This document shows, piece after piece, positions 41,108-48,931 of a stretch of 64,000 bases of DNA. Numbering within the stretch: the stretch's first letter is position 1; every line of letters begins with the position of its first letter. The DNA is from Kordia sp039026955. GTDB lineage: Bacteria > Bacteroidota > Bacteroidia > Flavobacteriales > Flavobacteriaceae. The translations under genes and the position numbers were made by a program. The notes beneath the pieces are model-generated. The model was given only the letters and a program-made list of their open reading frames with translations. It was not told where the DNA came from and did no database searches. Where the stretch lies: the NCBI GenBank assembly GCA_039026955.1, contig JBCCLH010000011.1:65207-129206 (forward strand), given 5' to 3'.

Positions 41108-43465
41108 TTAATTCTTTATTATTTTAAAGATTGAGCGTTTTTCTCTAGTCTTTAGTTTCAAAATATACATTCCTTTAGGCAAATTTGTGAGATCAATAAT
41201 ATTATTTAACATTGAAAAATCCATCTTTTGTCCTTGAATGTTGTAAATATCTGCTTGTGTAATAATTTCATTTGATGAAATATAAACGATATCAGAAGTT
41301 GGATTTGGAAAAATTCTAATATGTACAGTAACCTCTTTTTGATTTCCAATGCTCAAGGGAATATCACTGGTATTATTCCAAATGGTAAAAGGAAACTTAT
41401 TATTTGAACTGATCACATCTATATCGCCATCGCCATCAAGATCATCAGAAAGAAGAAGATTTAAAGTGGCATAATTTGCATCCATAACCGAGCTGGTAAA
41501 TGTTTGACTTCCATCATTAACCCAAAATGATAATTGCTGTGAATTAAAGCTATTGGTTGGGCAGGATACAAAATCGATATCACCATCACCATCAAAATCT
41601 TGAATGGTAAAAATATCACGGCTATTGGTTGCGTTCCCTGTTTGAATTTGTTGTTCAGTAAAATTACCATTTCCATCATTTTCAAACCAAGCAATGATAT
41701 TGCTAGAATTTGCAAAATCGTAGTTGCTTCCAAGAACATCAAGATCACCATCGCGATCGATGTCAAAAAGTGTTCCTTCAGTTGGAAGTGATACTTGTGT
41801 AAAATTTAAGTTCCCATCATTTTGAAAGTAAAATGCTCCATCAGTAGTGATATCTTTAATACCATCGTTATTAATGTCGATAAAATCAGTACACACTTTA
41901 AATTCGGGAATAGCATCTACATATTGTTGTTGATAGTTGCCGTTTCCATCATTGAGATAGTAAAATATTTGTCCATTACTTCCCGCAGGTCGGGTAATGA
42001 TAATGTCTAAATGTGTGTCGTTATTCAAATCAGTCGCAAATGCTCGTTCAACACCTGTAACTGCAAACAATGTTGATTTGCTAAAGTTTAAGTTTCCATC
42101 ATTAGTATAGAGTAAAACTTCTCCTTCATTAAAACCAAATGTTGAGATAAGAATATCTTTGTGACCATCGCCGTTGATATCGTCAACATGAGCGTAACTT
42201 ATCAATAGTTCAGTATTGTCAATGACTGTTTTGGTAAAGTTAAATGATCCTGTATTGTGCCATAATACTAATTCGCCTTCGTTACTTGAGGTACTAATAA
42301 CATCTTTCAATCCATCATTATCAATATCATCAATGTAAAAACTAGTTGGCGAAACAAAAGAATCATCAAGAATCGTAAGGTTGAAACTTCCGCTTCCAAT
42401 ATTTTCATAGAGTCGAGGATCATCAAACGCTGAAGATGTTACGAGAAAATCGATCATTCCATCATTGTTATAATCCAAGCTTTGAATACGTTCCCCTTGC
42501 TCAAGGTTTTCTAAACTAAATAAAGTGAAATTTCCACTTCCATCATTTATATAGAAACCAAAAAAATCAGAATTACTCAATGATGAAAATACGACTGATA
42601 TATCTAAATCTCCATCATTATCAAAATCAACAATACGCATTGACTCCAAGTCAGCATCATTTGTCAATTCAGTTGCTGTGAAATTAAGATTACCATCATT
42701 AGTAAACAACACTAAACAGCAGTTCCCTTGCTTTACAACTAAATCTTTATTGCCATCATTGTCATAATCGAGTATTTGAAGATGCTCATTTGATTGCGTG
42801 TAATTTATGGTACGTTCTGTAAAGTTGGCATTACCGTCATTCAAAAAACAAAGAATGTGATTCCCTGTCCAAAAACCAGACGATACTGACATAACAAGAT
42901 CAAGATCCCCATCGTTATCAATATCATTTACTAAAATATCACCAGCAGTAATTTCAACATTGGTAACGGTACTTGGTTGAAACCCTATATTGAGAATATT
43001 TTTCCAAAATCGGATCGGTCCGTTTTGTCCTCTGCTTGTGGTGATAAAATCAACATATCCATCAGCGTCAAAATCTCCTGCAATGATATTTGATGACAAT
43101 GAATTTGCATTAATGTAAGTAGGTGTGAAGTTCTCACTTCCATCGTTGTAATATATTTCAATAGAATTTTGTTCAGATACGAGTATGTCTAAATCAGAGT
43201 CTCCATCAATATCCGCTACATCAAAATGATTCCAACTTTTTGAGGTTTCTGCAATACTAATTTTAGTGTAATTGAATGTAACATCTTTTTTCCACCATGC
43301 TACGTTTCCGTCTCTACTGACAGATACTAAGTCATCAAGACCATCATTGTCTAAATCAATAACTTTTGGTTGTACCCAGTTGTTAGCATCAGCAATTATA
43401 GTTTCATTAAAATTCTGCGAAAAGGTCATGAATGGGATGAGTAAAAGAAGTATTAGTTTTTTCAT
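41108..43465 (-). CDS. FG-GAP/VCBS-repeat secreted protein with T9SS sorting domain
   Basis: 785 aa from MKKLILLLLIPFMTFSQ (upstream codons give no signal peptide and are ignored). The body is about 12 repeats with DxDxDGxxD calcium-binding loops (VIDLDNDGLDDLV, DIDGDSDLDIL, DFDGDGDIDFV), the FG-GAP/VCBS type that folds into beta-propellers. The last 75 residues form a type A T9SS signal: HIRIFPNPTSDIVYISS, ADIYNIQGQKMD and LPKGMYILKLKTREK. The product is thus moved over the outer membrane by the type IX system and anchored or released. Adhesion or surface binding is the usual guess. Confidence 0.88.
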   Translation of the reverse strand: MKKLILLLLIPFMTFSQNFNETIIADANNWVQPKVIDLDNDGLDDLVSVSRDGNVAWWKKDVTFNYTKISIAETSKSWNHFDVADIDGDSDLDILVSEQNSIEIYYNDGSENFTPTYINANSLSSNIIAGDFDADGYVDFITTSRGQNGPIRFWKNILNIGFQPSTVTNVEITAGDILVNDIDNDGDLDLVMSVSSGFWTGNHILCFLNDGNANFTERTINYTQSNEHLQILDYDNDGNKDLVVKQGNCCLVLFTNDGNLNFTATELTNDADLESMRIVDFDNDGDLDISVVFSSLSNSDFFGFYINDGSGNFTLFSLENLEQGERIQSLDYNNDGMIDFLVTSSAFDDPRLYENIGSGSFNLTILDDSFVSPTSFYIDDIDNDGLKDVISTSSNEGELVLWHNTGSFNFTKTVIDNTELLISYAHVDDINGDGHKDILISTFGFNEGEVLLYTNDGNLNFSKSTLFAVTGVERAFATDLNNDTHLDIIITRPAGSNGQIFYYLNDGNGNYQQQYVDAIPEFKVCTDFIDINNDGIKDITTDGAFYFQNDGNLNFTQVSLPTEGTLFDIDRDGDLDVLGSNYDFANSSNIIAWFENDGNGNFTEQQIQTGNATNSRDIFTIQDFDGDGDIDFVSCPTNSFNSQQLSFWVNDGSQTFTSSVMDANYATLNLLLSDDLDGDGDIDVISSNNKFPFTIWNNTSDIPLSIGNQKEVTVHIRIFPNPTSDIVYISSNEIITQADIYNIQGQKMDFSMLNNIIDLTNLPKGMYILKLKTREKRSIFKIIKN

Positions 43466-43581
43466 AATGTTCAGATTTAGATTACACGTCAGGCAAACAT
43501 AGTGAAAAAAACAAAAGCGGTCAAAATTGTCCGCAAGTTTTTTAAAGGTTTCCCATACTTTGAAAAAATAATTCATTTTCA

Positions 43582-43821
43582 ATGATTCAATCAAAAGAGG
43601 GACAAGAAGAATTCTTAAAACAATTAGGCGATTATATTGTTTTGTTGAGAAAGCAACAACAATTAAAGCAGATTGATCTTGCTGACTTGTTAGATATGGA
43701 TGTGCGTGTACTTAGAAGAATTGAAAAGGGAGAAACAAATATTCAAATTTTGTTAGTATTTCAATTGGCAAAGGTGTTAAACGTAGAGCCAGAGAGCTTT
43801 ATTAAACTCTCAAAGGACTAA
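43582..43821 (+). CDS. XRE-family helix-turn-helix regulator
   Basis: 79 aa, entirely an HTH_3 domain: YIVLLRKQQQLKQIDLADLL, then DMDVRVLRRIEKGETNIQI. Divergent from the FG-GAP gene with a 116-base gap, so it may control it. Its end overlaps the end of the convergent 77-aa gene by 4 bases. Confidence 0.85.
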   Translation: MIQSKEGQEEFLKQLGDYIVLLRKQQQLKQIDLADLLDMDVRVLRRIEKGETNIQILLVFQLAKVLNVEPESFIKLSKD

Positions 43822-44051
43822 CGTTCTTGATCTTTATTCTTCGCTTTATTTCTTTTAATCTTATTTAATTGCTCTAATCGAGATTTACTAAGACTTTGCT
43901 CATACAAACGTTGTCCATCTTTTAGCCCGACAAAGTAATCGTTCTCAGTTTTACTCTCAAGAAGTTGTTTGAGTAAATTGGGTTGATGTTCTGCTAAGAT
44001 ATAAGCATGATTCACACCATTGATATATTGTTGTTTGTTAGTAATCTCCAT
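43818..44051 (-). CDS. Hypothetical 77-aa basic protein
   Basis: MEITNKQQYINGVNHAYILA, later YFVGLKDGQRLYEQSL, with a very basic tail NKIKRNKAKNKDQER that looks like the relaxase C-terminus (NKSKDKER). It starts 2 bases after the excisionase-like gene stop and so belongs to the integrase operon. Family not recognised. Confidence 0.55.
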   Translation of the reverse strand: MEITNKQQYINGVNHAYILAEHQPNLLKQLLESKTENDYFVGLKDGQRLYEQSLSKSRLEQLNKIKRNKAKNKDQER

Positions 44052-44053
44052 AG

Positions 44054-44323
44054 CTAAAATGTTGATTTACGGTGAGATTCTAAATACGCCATGATGGAAT
44101 CATAATCATATAAAATCATTTTTTTTTGAGGTTGTGAGTAGGAGATAGCGCCAGTATCACGAAGTTTCTGAATGGTAGTTCTACTTTTGACATTAAGAAG
44201 TTCCATGGCACGTTCTTGCGATATCCACTTTTCTTGTGGTAGCTTATTCTTTTCTTTCATACGCTCAACGACTTGCTCAACGAGTTCATAAAAGGCTTCA
44301 TCATGTAAACATATTACTTCCAT
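44054..44323 (-). CDS. Excisionase-like helix-turn-helix protein (HTH_17)
   Basis: 89 aa with the MerR-like winged helix of the HTH_17/excisionase family: ISQERAMELLNVKSRTTIQK then LRDTGAISYSQPQKKMILYD. Encoded 20 bases after the integrase gene in the same direction. Such proteins bend attachment-site DNA to favour excision; here it is the natural directionality factor for the tyrosine integrase. Confidence 0.75.
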   Translation of the reverse strand: MEVICLHDEAFYELVEQVVERMKEKNKLPQEKWISQERAMELLNVKSRTTIQKLRDTGAISYSQPQKKMILYDYDSIMAYLESHRKSTF

Positions 44324-44343
44324 GTATTAAAGATATGAAATAT

Positions 44344-45558
44344 TTAGAAGTTCAATACTTTATTCAAAGCTTCATCTTCTTCTTTGTGTGTAAAGTTAGC
44401 TTGATAGTTAATAGTAGTAGTGATGTGGGTATGTCGGTATAACTTCTGCAACGTTTGAATCGGAATTTTGTCGCCAGAAATATTTCCAAAAGTATGACGT
44501 GCAATGTGCATGGTTATTTTTTTATCAATTTCACATTTAGTTGCGATAGAGGCGAGATACTTATTGAACTTCTTGGTTGCAGTTTTTGTTTTAGCAACCA
44601 TATCTTTTGGTGAATCAAGATTGGCTTTCTTCATTTCGGGAAAAATAAAATCATTATTACTACGTTGTTGATCGCGATACTGTTCAATAATAGTAATTGC
44701 TTTGTGCGGTAATTGGAGTGAGAGCAACTTACTATTTTTAGTCATGCGGTAGTGAAGGCGATCATCATGAATATCACTCCACCTCATTTTTAATACATCA
44801 CCAATGCGCATTCCTGCAAGATAGAAACTAAAAAGCCATACATTACGTGCGTGCTGTTCCTGTGTTGATAGTATGTCATTTGTTTCGATAGCTTGTACTT
44901 CTTCAATGGACAATCCAACTTTTTTAGATTCTGGAAATTTGATTTTGATCTTGTCTCTTCCAAAAGGATAGTATTTCTGTTCAATAATTCCACTTCTAAT
45001 GGCTCGATTAAACAATGTTCTTATTACGACGAGATTGTTAATAATTGATCGCTGACTCACTTCTTTTTCAATTTTTAAATATGACATAAATTTTCTAAGA
45101 AAGGTCTCATCAATTTCACGAAAGCTAAGTGAGGTTGATTTTGAAAAATTAATAACGTGGTTTACTCGAACTCTATCAGCATAGAATTGATTGAGTTTTT
45201 TATTTGATTCTAGTTCATTGAGATATTCCTTTGAAAGATCATTAAAGTTTTTGTCATTCATTGGATTCTTAATCTCTTTCTTAATTTGCTGAGAACTAAT
45301 CTCCATATCATTGGATTGTAGTTCAATGAGTGTTTTGTTCGCTTCAGCAAGTTTAGCAACGATAAGATTGTTCAGTCGTGCAGAATTGGGATGTGATTTT
45401 CGTACCTTGCGTTCAGCTTCATTCCAATATTTCTTGTCAATGTAGTGACCTGTATAGAGGTATGAGGGTTTACGATTTTTAATGATTCTTACCACGAGCG
45501 GGTACAAGCCGTCTTTGTTCGGTTTGTTTCTAAGAAGTACTTTTACACTTGTTGCCAT
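44344..45558 (-). CDS. Tyrosine integrase of the island
   Basis: 404 aa. N-terminal arm-binding region (VLLRNKPNKDGLYPLVVRII), a SAM-like core-binding domain (about 110-200) and a catalytic domain with Arg in LAGMRIGDVLKMRW, HIARHTFGNI (H-x-x-R), KLYRHTHITTTINY with the nucleophile Tyr near residue 385. This is the phage-type family common to Bacteroidetes islands. It lies 150 bases inside attR, with the 24-bp arm-like repeat directly upstream. It catalyses integration into tRNA-Leu(UAA). Confidence 0.95.
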   Translation of the reverse strand: MATSVKVLLRNKPNKDGLYPLVVRIIKNRKPSYLYTGHYIDKKYWNEAERKVRKSHPNSARLNNLIVAKLAEANKTLIELQSNDMEISSQQIKKEIKNPMNDKNFNDLSKEYLNELESNKKLNQFYADRVRVNHVINFSKSTSLSFREIDETFLRKFMSYLKIEKEVSQRSIINNLVVIRTLFNRAIRSGIIEQKYYPFGRDKIKIKFPESKKVGLSIEEVQAIETNDILSTQEQHARNVWLFSFYLAGMRIGDVLKMRWSDIHDDRLHYRMTKNSKLLSLQLPHKAITIIEQYRDQQRSNNDFIFPEMKKANLDSPKDMVAKTKTATKKFNKYLASIATKCEIDKKITMHIARHTFGNISGDKIPIQTLQKLYRHTHITTTINYQANFTHKEEDEALNKVLNF

Positions 45559-45586
45559 TTTGTTAACTTTTATCTAAGTTACGAAA

Positions 45587-45610
45587 TTTGGGTAAAACAT
45601 AGGTAAAACA
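45587..45610 (+). repeat. Right copy of 24-bp subterminal repeat
   Basis: Identical to 3237-3260, with the doubled 9-mer GGTAAAACA. It lies 29 bases upstream of the integrase start. Because it is upstream of int, it could serve both as arm site and as autoregulatory operator. Confidence 0.6.
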
Positions 45611-45710
45611 TTTAGTGTTTTTTCTTGGTTTTTTGTGAACAACTGAAACGTGTAAAGTTAGTTAAAACACTGTTTTTAAGCGTATATGTGTTCAAATGAG
45701 TTCAAAAGGA

Positions 45711-45771
45711 GTTGGACTTAAAATCCAATGGCCTTTGGGCCGTGCGGGTTCAAGTCCCGCCTCGAGTACTT
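45711..45771 (+). repeat. attR: right 61-bp direct repeat (tRNA-Leu 3' fragment)
   Basis: Exact copy of 3140-3200, starting in the anticodon stem. The 5' half of the tRNA is missing here (AAAAGGA precedes it), so it is not a functional tRNA. It marks the chromosomal end of the island. Confidence 0.93.
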
Positions 45772-45772
45772 C

Positions 45773-45803
45773 AAAAAGCTTCACAGAAATGTGGAGCTTT
45801 TTT
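45773..45803 (+). terminator. Original terminator of the tRNA-Leu operon
   Basis: AAAAAGCTTCAC and GTGGAGCTTTTT pair (one mismatch) around AGAAAT, followed by T. It comes directly after attR, at the place where the tRNA operon ended before island insertion. Confidence 0.75.
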
Positions 45804-45915
45804 GTTTGGGATAGTTTTTGGGGATTAACTGATTAGGTTCTTCTCAAATCATTTTACGAATAAAGATTGAAGTTTTTCACATCTTTTCCAAAAATGGATG
45901 AGAATATTTAATGCC

Positions 45916-46785
45916 TTATTGATACTGAGCTTCTTTTTTTAATGGCTTAATTACCCCATTACTACAGGTGAATCCCATATTTGTAATTTTTACTTTTAGT
46001 GAAGTGGTGTTTTCTATAATTTTGGTTAGATCAACACTTTCTGTGTTAAATTCAGAAGGATTAAATTCTTGAAGAACATCATCTTGATTAATTAATCCTT
46101 TTTCCCTAGTAAAAAATACGGATGCTTTTGCTCCTGTCTTTTTAGCTTCAAATATTGGATTAATTTCTTGACGATTTGCCACCCAAACATTTCCAGTTTC
46201 AACATGCTTAGAATTGAAGATATTCATCGGATTGTCAGTTAAAGCTATATCAAATAGTTTGTTATTTGTAAAACCACTTACAGAGTCAATGTCGAAGGAT
46301 GCCAATGCAACAATAAATTGATCTTTATTTTCTGATAGTGGAGCAATAACGGCTGTTTTTCCTTTATCATTTACAATTTCATCTTGAACTGATTTAAGTT
46401 CATTGTCTGCTAATCTAGGTAAGTTTTTTTTCAGAGCACTTTTGAATTTATTCAGTAGTTCAGGATTCTTTTCTATCTCTTCATACTGAGTTAACAAATC
46501 AGTGGGGATATTTAATGGTTTTTGTTTCATTAAATTTGCGACAAGTTCAATTCTTTTTTCTTTTTCAACCTCAAGGGCTTTTTTTATAGGTTTAATCTCA
46601 TCTTCAAATGATGTTATTAGTGTCTCTCTTAGCTCGTGCTTCATATTAGACATTAATAAACTAAATGCACCAATTAACACGGCTGTAAAAATTGAAATTC
46701 CTATTCCAACAAGAATATTCTTAGTAGATTTTATAGATGTTTTCGGTTTTTCCTTTTCATTTGAATTTTCTTCTTTGTCAGACAT
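45916..46785 (-). CDS. Hypothetical membrane-anchored protein
   Basis: 289 aa. Charged N-terminal tail (SDKEENSNEKEKPKTSIKS), one transmembrane helix at about residues 24-45 (ILVGIGISIFTAVLIGAFSL), then a soluble helical and mixed domain. Residues 190-260 contain HVETGNVWVANRQEINPIFE and KASVFFTREKGLINQDD. It is not recognised. It is the first gene outside the island on this side, transcribed towards it, with no obvious partner. Confidence 0.65.
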   Translation of the reverse strand: MSDKEENSNEKEKPKTSIKSTKNILVGIGISIFTAVLIGAFSLLMSNMKHELRETLITSFEDEIKPIKKALEVEKEKRIELVANLMKQKPLNIPTDLLTQYEEIEKNPELLNKFKSALKKNLPRLADNELKSVQDEIVNDKGKTAVIAPLSENKDQFIVALASFDIDSVSGFTNNKLFDIALTDNPMNIFNSKHVETGNVWVANRQEINPIFEAKKTGAKASVFFTREKGLINQDDVLQEFNPSEFNTESVDLTKIIENTTSLKVKITNMGFTCSNGVIKPLKKEAQYQ

Positions 46786-47034
46786 ACTTTTATAGTTTAA
46801 ATGTTCTTTTCTTTCTTTATATAGTGTAAATGTTTAAATAATCTAAATAGGTTAAAGATTAAAGTTCAATTCTAAATTTACATTTAATAATTATGATTTC
46901 TTTACTGTTTTCCTCATTCAATTTTTAAGCAAATAAAAAGCCTAAAACAGACTATTTTCCCCCAAAAAATTACGCTTATATATTATTTTCAACAATGCTA
47001 ATAGGTTTAGTTATTTTTGAATAAAGCAGAATAT

Positions 47035-47763
47035 ATGCGTAGAATATTATCCCTTATTTGTATTGGTTTTTTGGTGTTGAATTGTCAAACGATTTCAGTA
47101 CATCAAAAAGCTCAAAAACTCACGGAAACTCCTGTGGAATTAGGCTCTATTGGATTGTCTAATGAAACGGTTCTTTCAAACTCGTATGAAAGCATTGCGA
47201 TTCCAGTTTTTAAGAAGGAATTAAAACTGAATGTACAATCCGTTCCTTTTTCAAAATCGTCGTTTAAAGCGTTTGCCAAAGTGAATGCGCAAACAAAAAA
47301 AGTCGCGCTAACCTACACAGATTCACTCGAAGTGAAGCCTGAATATGCATTGTTGCAATTTGTAGATCGTGTCGCTATTACGACAGCACTTAACAACTCA
47401 AATAACACAGGATTGCTTTCGTATTTGGAAACTAAAGAAGATGCGCAGTTGGTCACAAGTGTTTCAGTAGCATTCTCAGCAGAAAACCTCAACCTTTTAA
47501 AAAAAGCAGCGGAAGTCTTTTTACAGCAATCCGCTTCCAAGAAATTTAGTTTGTCACTTATCGCTGTAGATGGACAAAAGCAAGTGTTAGAATTGACAAA
47601 CGGAGTTGTATTTGCCTATCAAACTTCAGGATTTTGCTGGAAAGAGAATCACAAACACAAATTGGTAATTGCTGATATCGTAAGTGATTCCGAAGGTTGT
47701 CCGCCACAAACACATCGAAAAGCATCCAAAGCTGCTCAAAAAGACGATTATTTCAAATTATAA
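47035..47763 (+). CDS. Hypothetical lipoprotein
   Basis: 242 aa from the ATG at 47035 (an upstream TTG at 47017 would add six residues before the signal). Lipobox MRRILSLICIGFLVLNC. Soluble body with mixed structure and an odd C-terminal GFCWKENHKHKLVIADIVSD then GCPPQTHRKASKA, with two more Cys. Unknown family. It precedes another lipoprotein and the T2SS block by short gaps, so a role in that system (for example pilotin-like) is possible but unproven. Confidence 0.65.
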   Translation: MRRILSLICIGFLVLNCQTISVHQKAQKLTETPVELGSIGLSNETVLSNSYESIAIPVFKKELKLNVQSVPFSKSSFKAFAKVNAQTKKVALTYTDSLEVKPEYALLQFVDRVAITTALNNSNNTGLLSYLETKEDAQLVTSVSVAFSAENLNLLKKAAEVFLQQSASKKFSLSLIAVDGQKQVLELTNGVVFAYQTSGFCWKENHKHKLVIADIVSDSEGCPPQTHRKASKAAQKDDYFKL

Positions 47764-47769
47764 AAACAC

Positions 47770-48429
47770 ATGAAAAAATATATATACAGCATCATCGGAG
47801 TACTCATTTTTATGAGTTGTTCAGAAATTCTTGAAGTTCCAGATATCACAGACGACACCGTAAATCTTATTGCACCAGCAGATAATGTTACAGTGAATGC
47901 AACCATGTTTACGTTGTCTTGGGAAACATTAGAAAATGCCGAAAATTATCAAGTACAAATTGCACGTCCTGATTTTGAAAATATTCTTCAACTAGAATTA
48001 GATTCTACCATTACTGCAAATTCAATTGCGGTAGCGGTAGACGCAGGTAATTCGTACCAATGGCGTGTTCGAGCAAAAAATAGTGACTTTGCAACACCGT
48101 ATACAACCTATTCATTTAACACTGATATTGGAGAAGTGATCGATATTACAGATGAGATTGTAAATCTTATCGCACCAGCAGATAATATTACCGTGGATAC
48201 GACCACATTTACACTGTCTTGGGAAATGATAGAAAATGTCGAAAACTATCGAGTACAAATTGCGCGTCCTGATTTTGAAAACATTCTTGAGTTGGCATTA
48301 GACACCACAATTACTGAAAATTCGATTTCAGTAGCATTAGAAGCAGGAAACACTTATCAATGGCGCGTACGTGCTCAAAACAGTGATTATGTCACATCGT
48401 ATTCAACCTATTCACTCACAATAGAATGA
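47770..48429 (+). CDS. Lipoprotein of two tandem fibronectin-III-like repeats
   Basis: 219 aa. Lipobox GVLIFMSC. Two repeats of about 95 residues, nearly identical: VNLIAPADNVTVNATMFTLS...YQVQIARPDFENILQLELD...YQWRVRAKNSDF and VNLIAPADNITVDTTTFTLS...YRVQIARPDFENILELALD...YQWRVRAQNSDY. The FN3-type sandwich is used for protein or glycan binding. The repeats are so alike that duplication is recent. It overlaps the next gene by 4 bases, tying it to the T2SS operon. Confidence 0.78.
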   Translation: MKKYIYSIIGVLIFMSCSEILEVPDITDDTVNLIAPADNVTVNATMFTLSWETLENAENYQVQIARPDFENILQLELDSTITANSIAVAVDAGNSYQWRVRAKNSDFATPYTTYSFNTDIGEVIDITDEIVNLIAPADNITVDTTTFTLSWEMIENVENYRVQIARPDFENILELALDTTITENSISVALEAGNTYQWRVRAQNSDYVTSYSTYSLTIE

Positions 48430-48902
48430 TCACTAAAAAAAGCAAAACATATATTCTATTGACGGTGGTTTTGGCGATTTGGGGCACAGTTGGGTATCAA
48501 ATCTTTGCAAAATTAGGTTCAGACGATGCACCTTTGGTTGCTGTAAATACTGATGTGAATTTTACACCAAAGCAAACCATAGAAAAAGATACGTTTAGCA
48601 TCAATACCAAACATCGCGATCCTTTTTTAGGAAAACCATATCAGCAAAAAGGCGCTTCAAAAGTGAAAAGACGCGTATCGAAAGTTGCAAAATCAACAAT
48701 CAATTTTCCGCCCATAGCTTACAAAGGTGTGATTTCAAAACAACAGAGCGCACAGAATATTTATATCGTAGATATCAATGGAACACAACAACTTTTTAAA
48801 ACTGGAAAAATCATCCAAGAGGTAAAATTGTTGAAAGGAAACAAAAAGTCAATTACGGTTGCATTTAAAGGAGTACAAAAAACAATATCCGTATCCAACT
48901 AA
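48426..48902 (+). CDS. GspC/PilP-like T2SS inner-membrane protein
   Basis: 158 aa. One transmembrane helix at the N-terminus (TYILLTVVLAIWGTVGYQIF), a linker, then a small beta domain from about residue 90: FPPIAYKGVISKQQSAQNIY, IVDINGTQQLFKTGKIIQEV, VTVAF-like end. This is the layout of GspC or PilP, where the homology region contacts the secretin. Encoded before the pseudopilins, overlapping the FN3 lipoprotein by 4 bases. Similarity is in fold pattern and place, not in clear motifs. Confidence 0.6.
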   Translation: MITKKSKTYILLTVVLAIWGTVGYQIFAKLGSDDAPLVAVNTDVNFTPKQTIEKDTFSINTKHRDPFLGKPYQQKGASKVKRRVSKVAKSTINFPPIAYKGVISKQQSAQNIYIVDINGTQQLFKTGKIIQEVKLLKGNKKSITVAFKGVQKTISVSN

Positions 48903-48931
48903 TTGATACGGTTTTTTCAATTTAAATAGAT

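Larger units (their letters stand above)
3140..45771. mobile_element. tRNA-Leu-integrated mobilisable genomic island (about 42.6 kb)
   Basis: The ends are defined by 61-bp direct repeats. A tyrosine integrase (44344-45558) and an excisionase-like protein lie at the right end. The inside holds relaxase, MobC-like, two VirD4/HerA-type ATPases, a serine recombinase, a RepO-like initiator and RadC: typical mobile-element genes. Cargo is CBASS, a helicase-nuclease, a SLOG/ABC operon and two RiPP loci. No VirB4-like ATPase or pore genes are seen, so it is more likely an IME than an ICE. A 24-bp repeat at 3237 and 45587 lies inside both ends. Confidence 0.9.

Noticed and set aside
41108..43465. DNA tandem repeat or satellite in the FG-GAP gene
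   Set aside because: The periodicity comes from protein repeats of Asp-rich loops; DNA identity between repeats is low.
43466..43594. 43 extra N-terminal residues for the FG-GAP protein
   Set aside because: The signal peptide starts only at MKKLILLLLIPF, and the upstream part would destroy it.
45711..45771. Second tRNA-Leu gene
   Set aside because: Only the 3' 58 bases from the anticodon stem are present; there is no acceptor 5' strand or D arm, so it is an attachment-site copy.
47017..47034. TTG start for the lipoprotein at 47035
   Set aside because: It adds a charged stretch before a perfect lipoprotein signal; the ATG is better.
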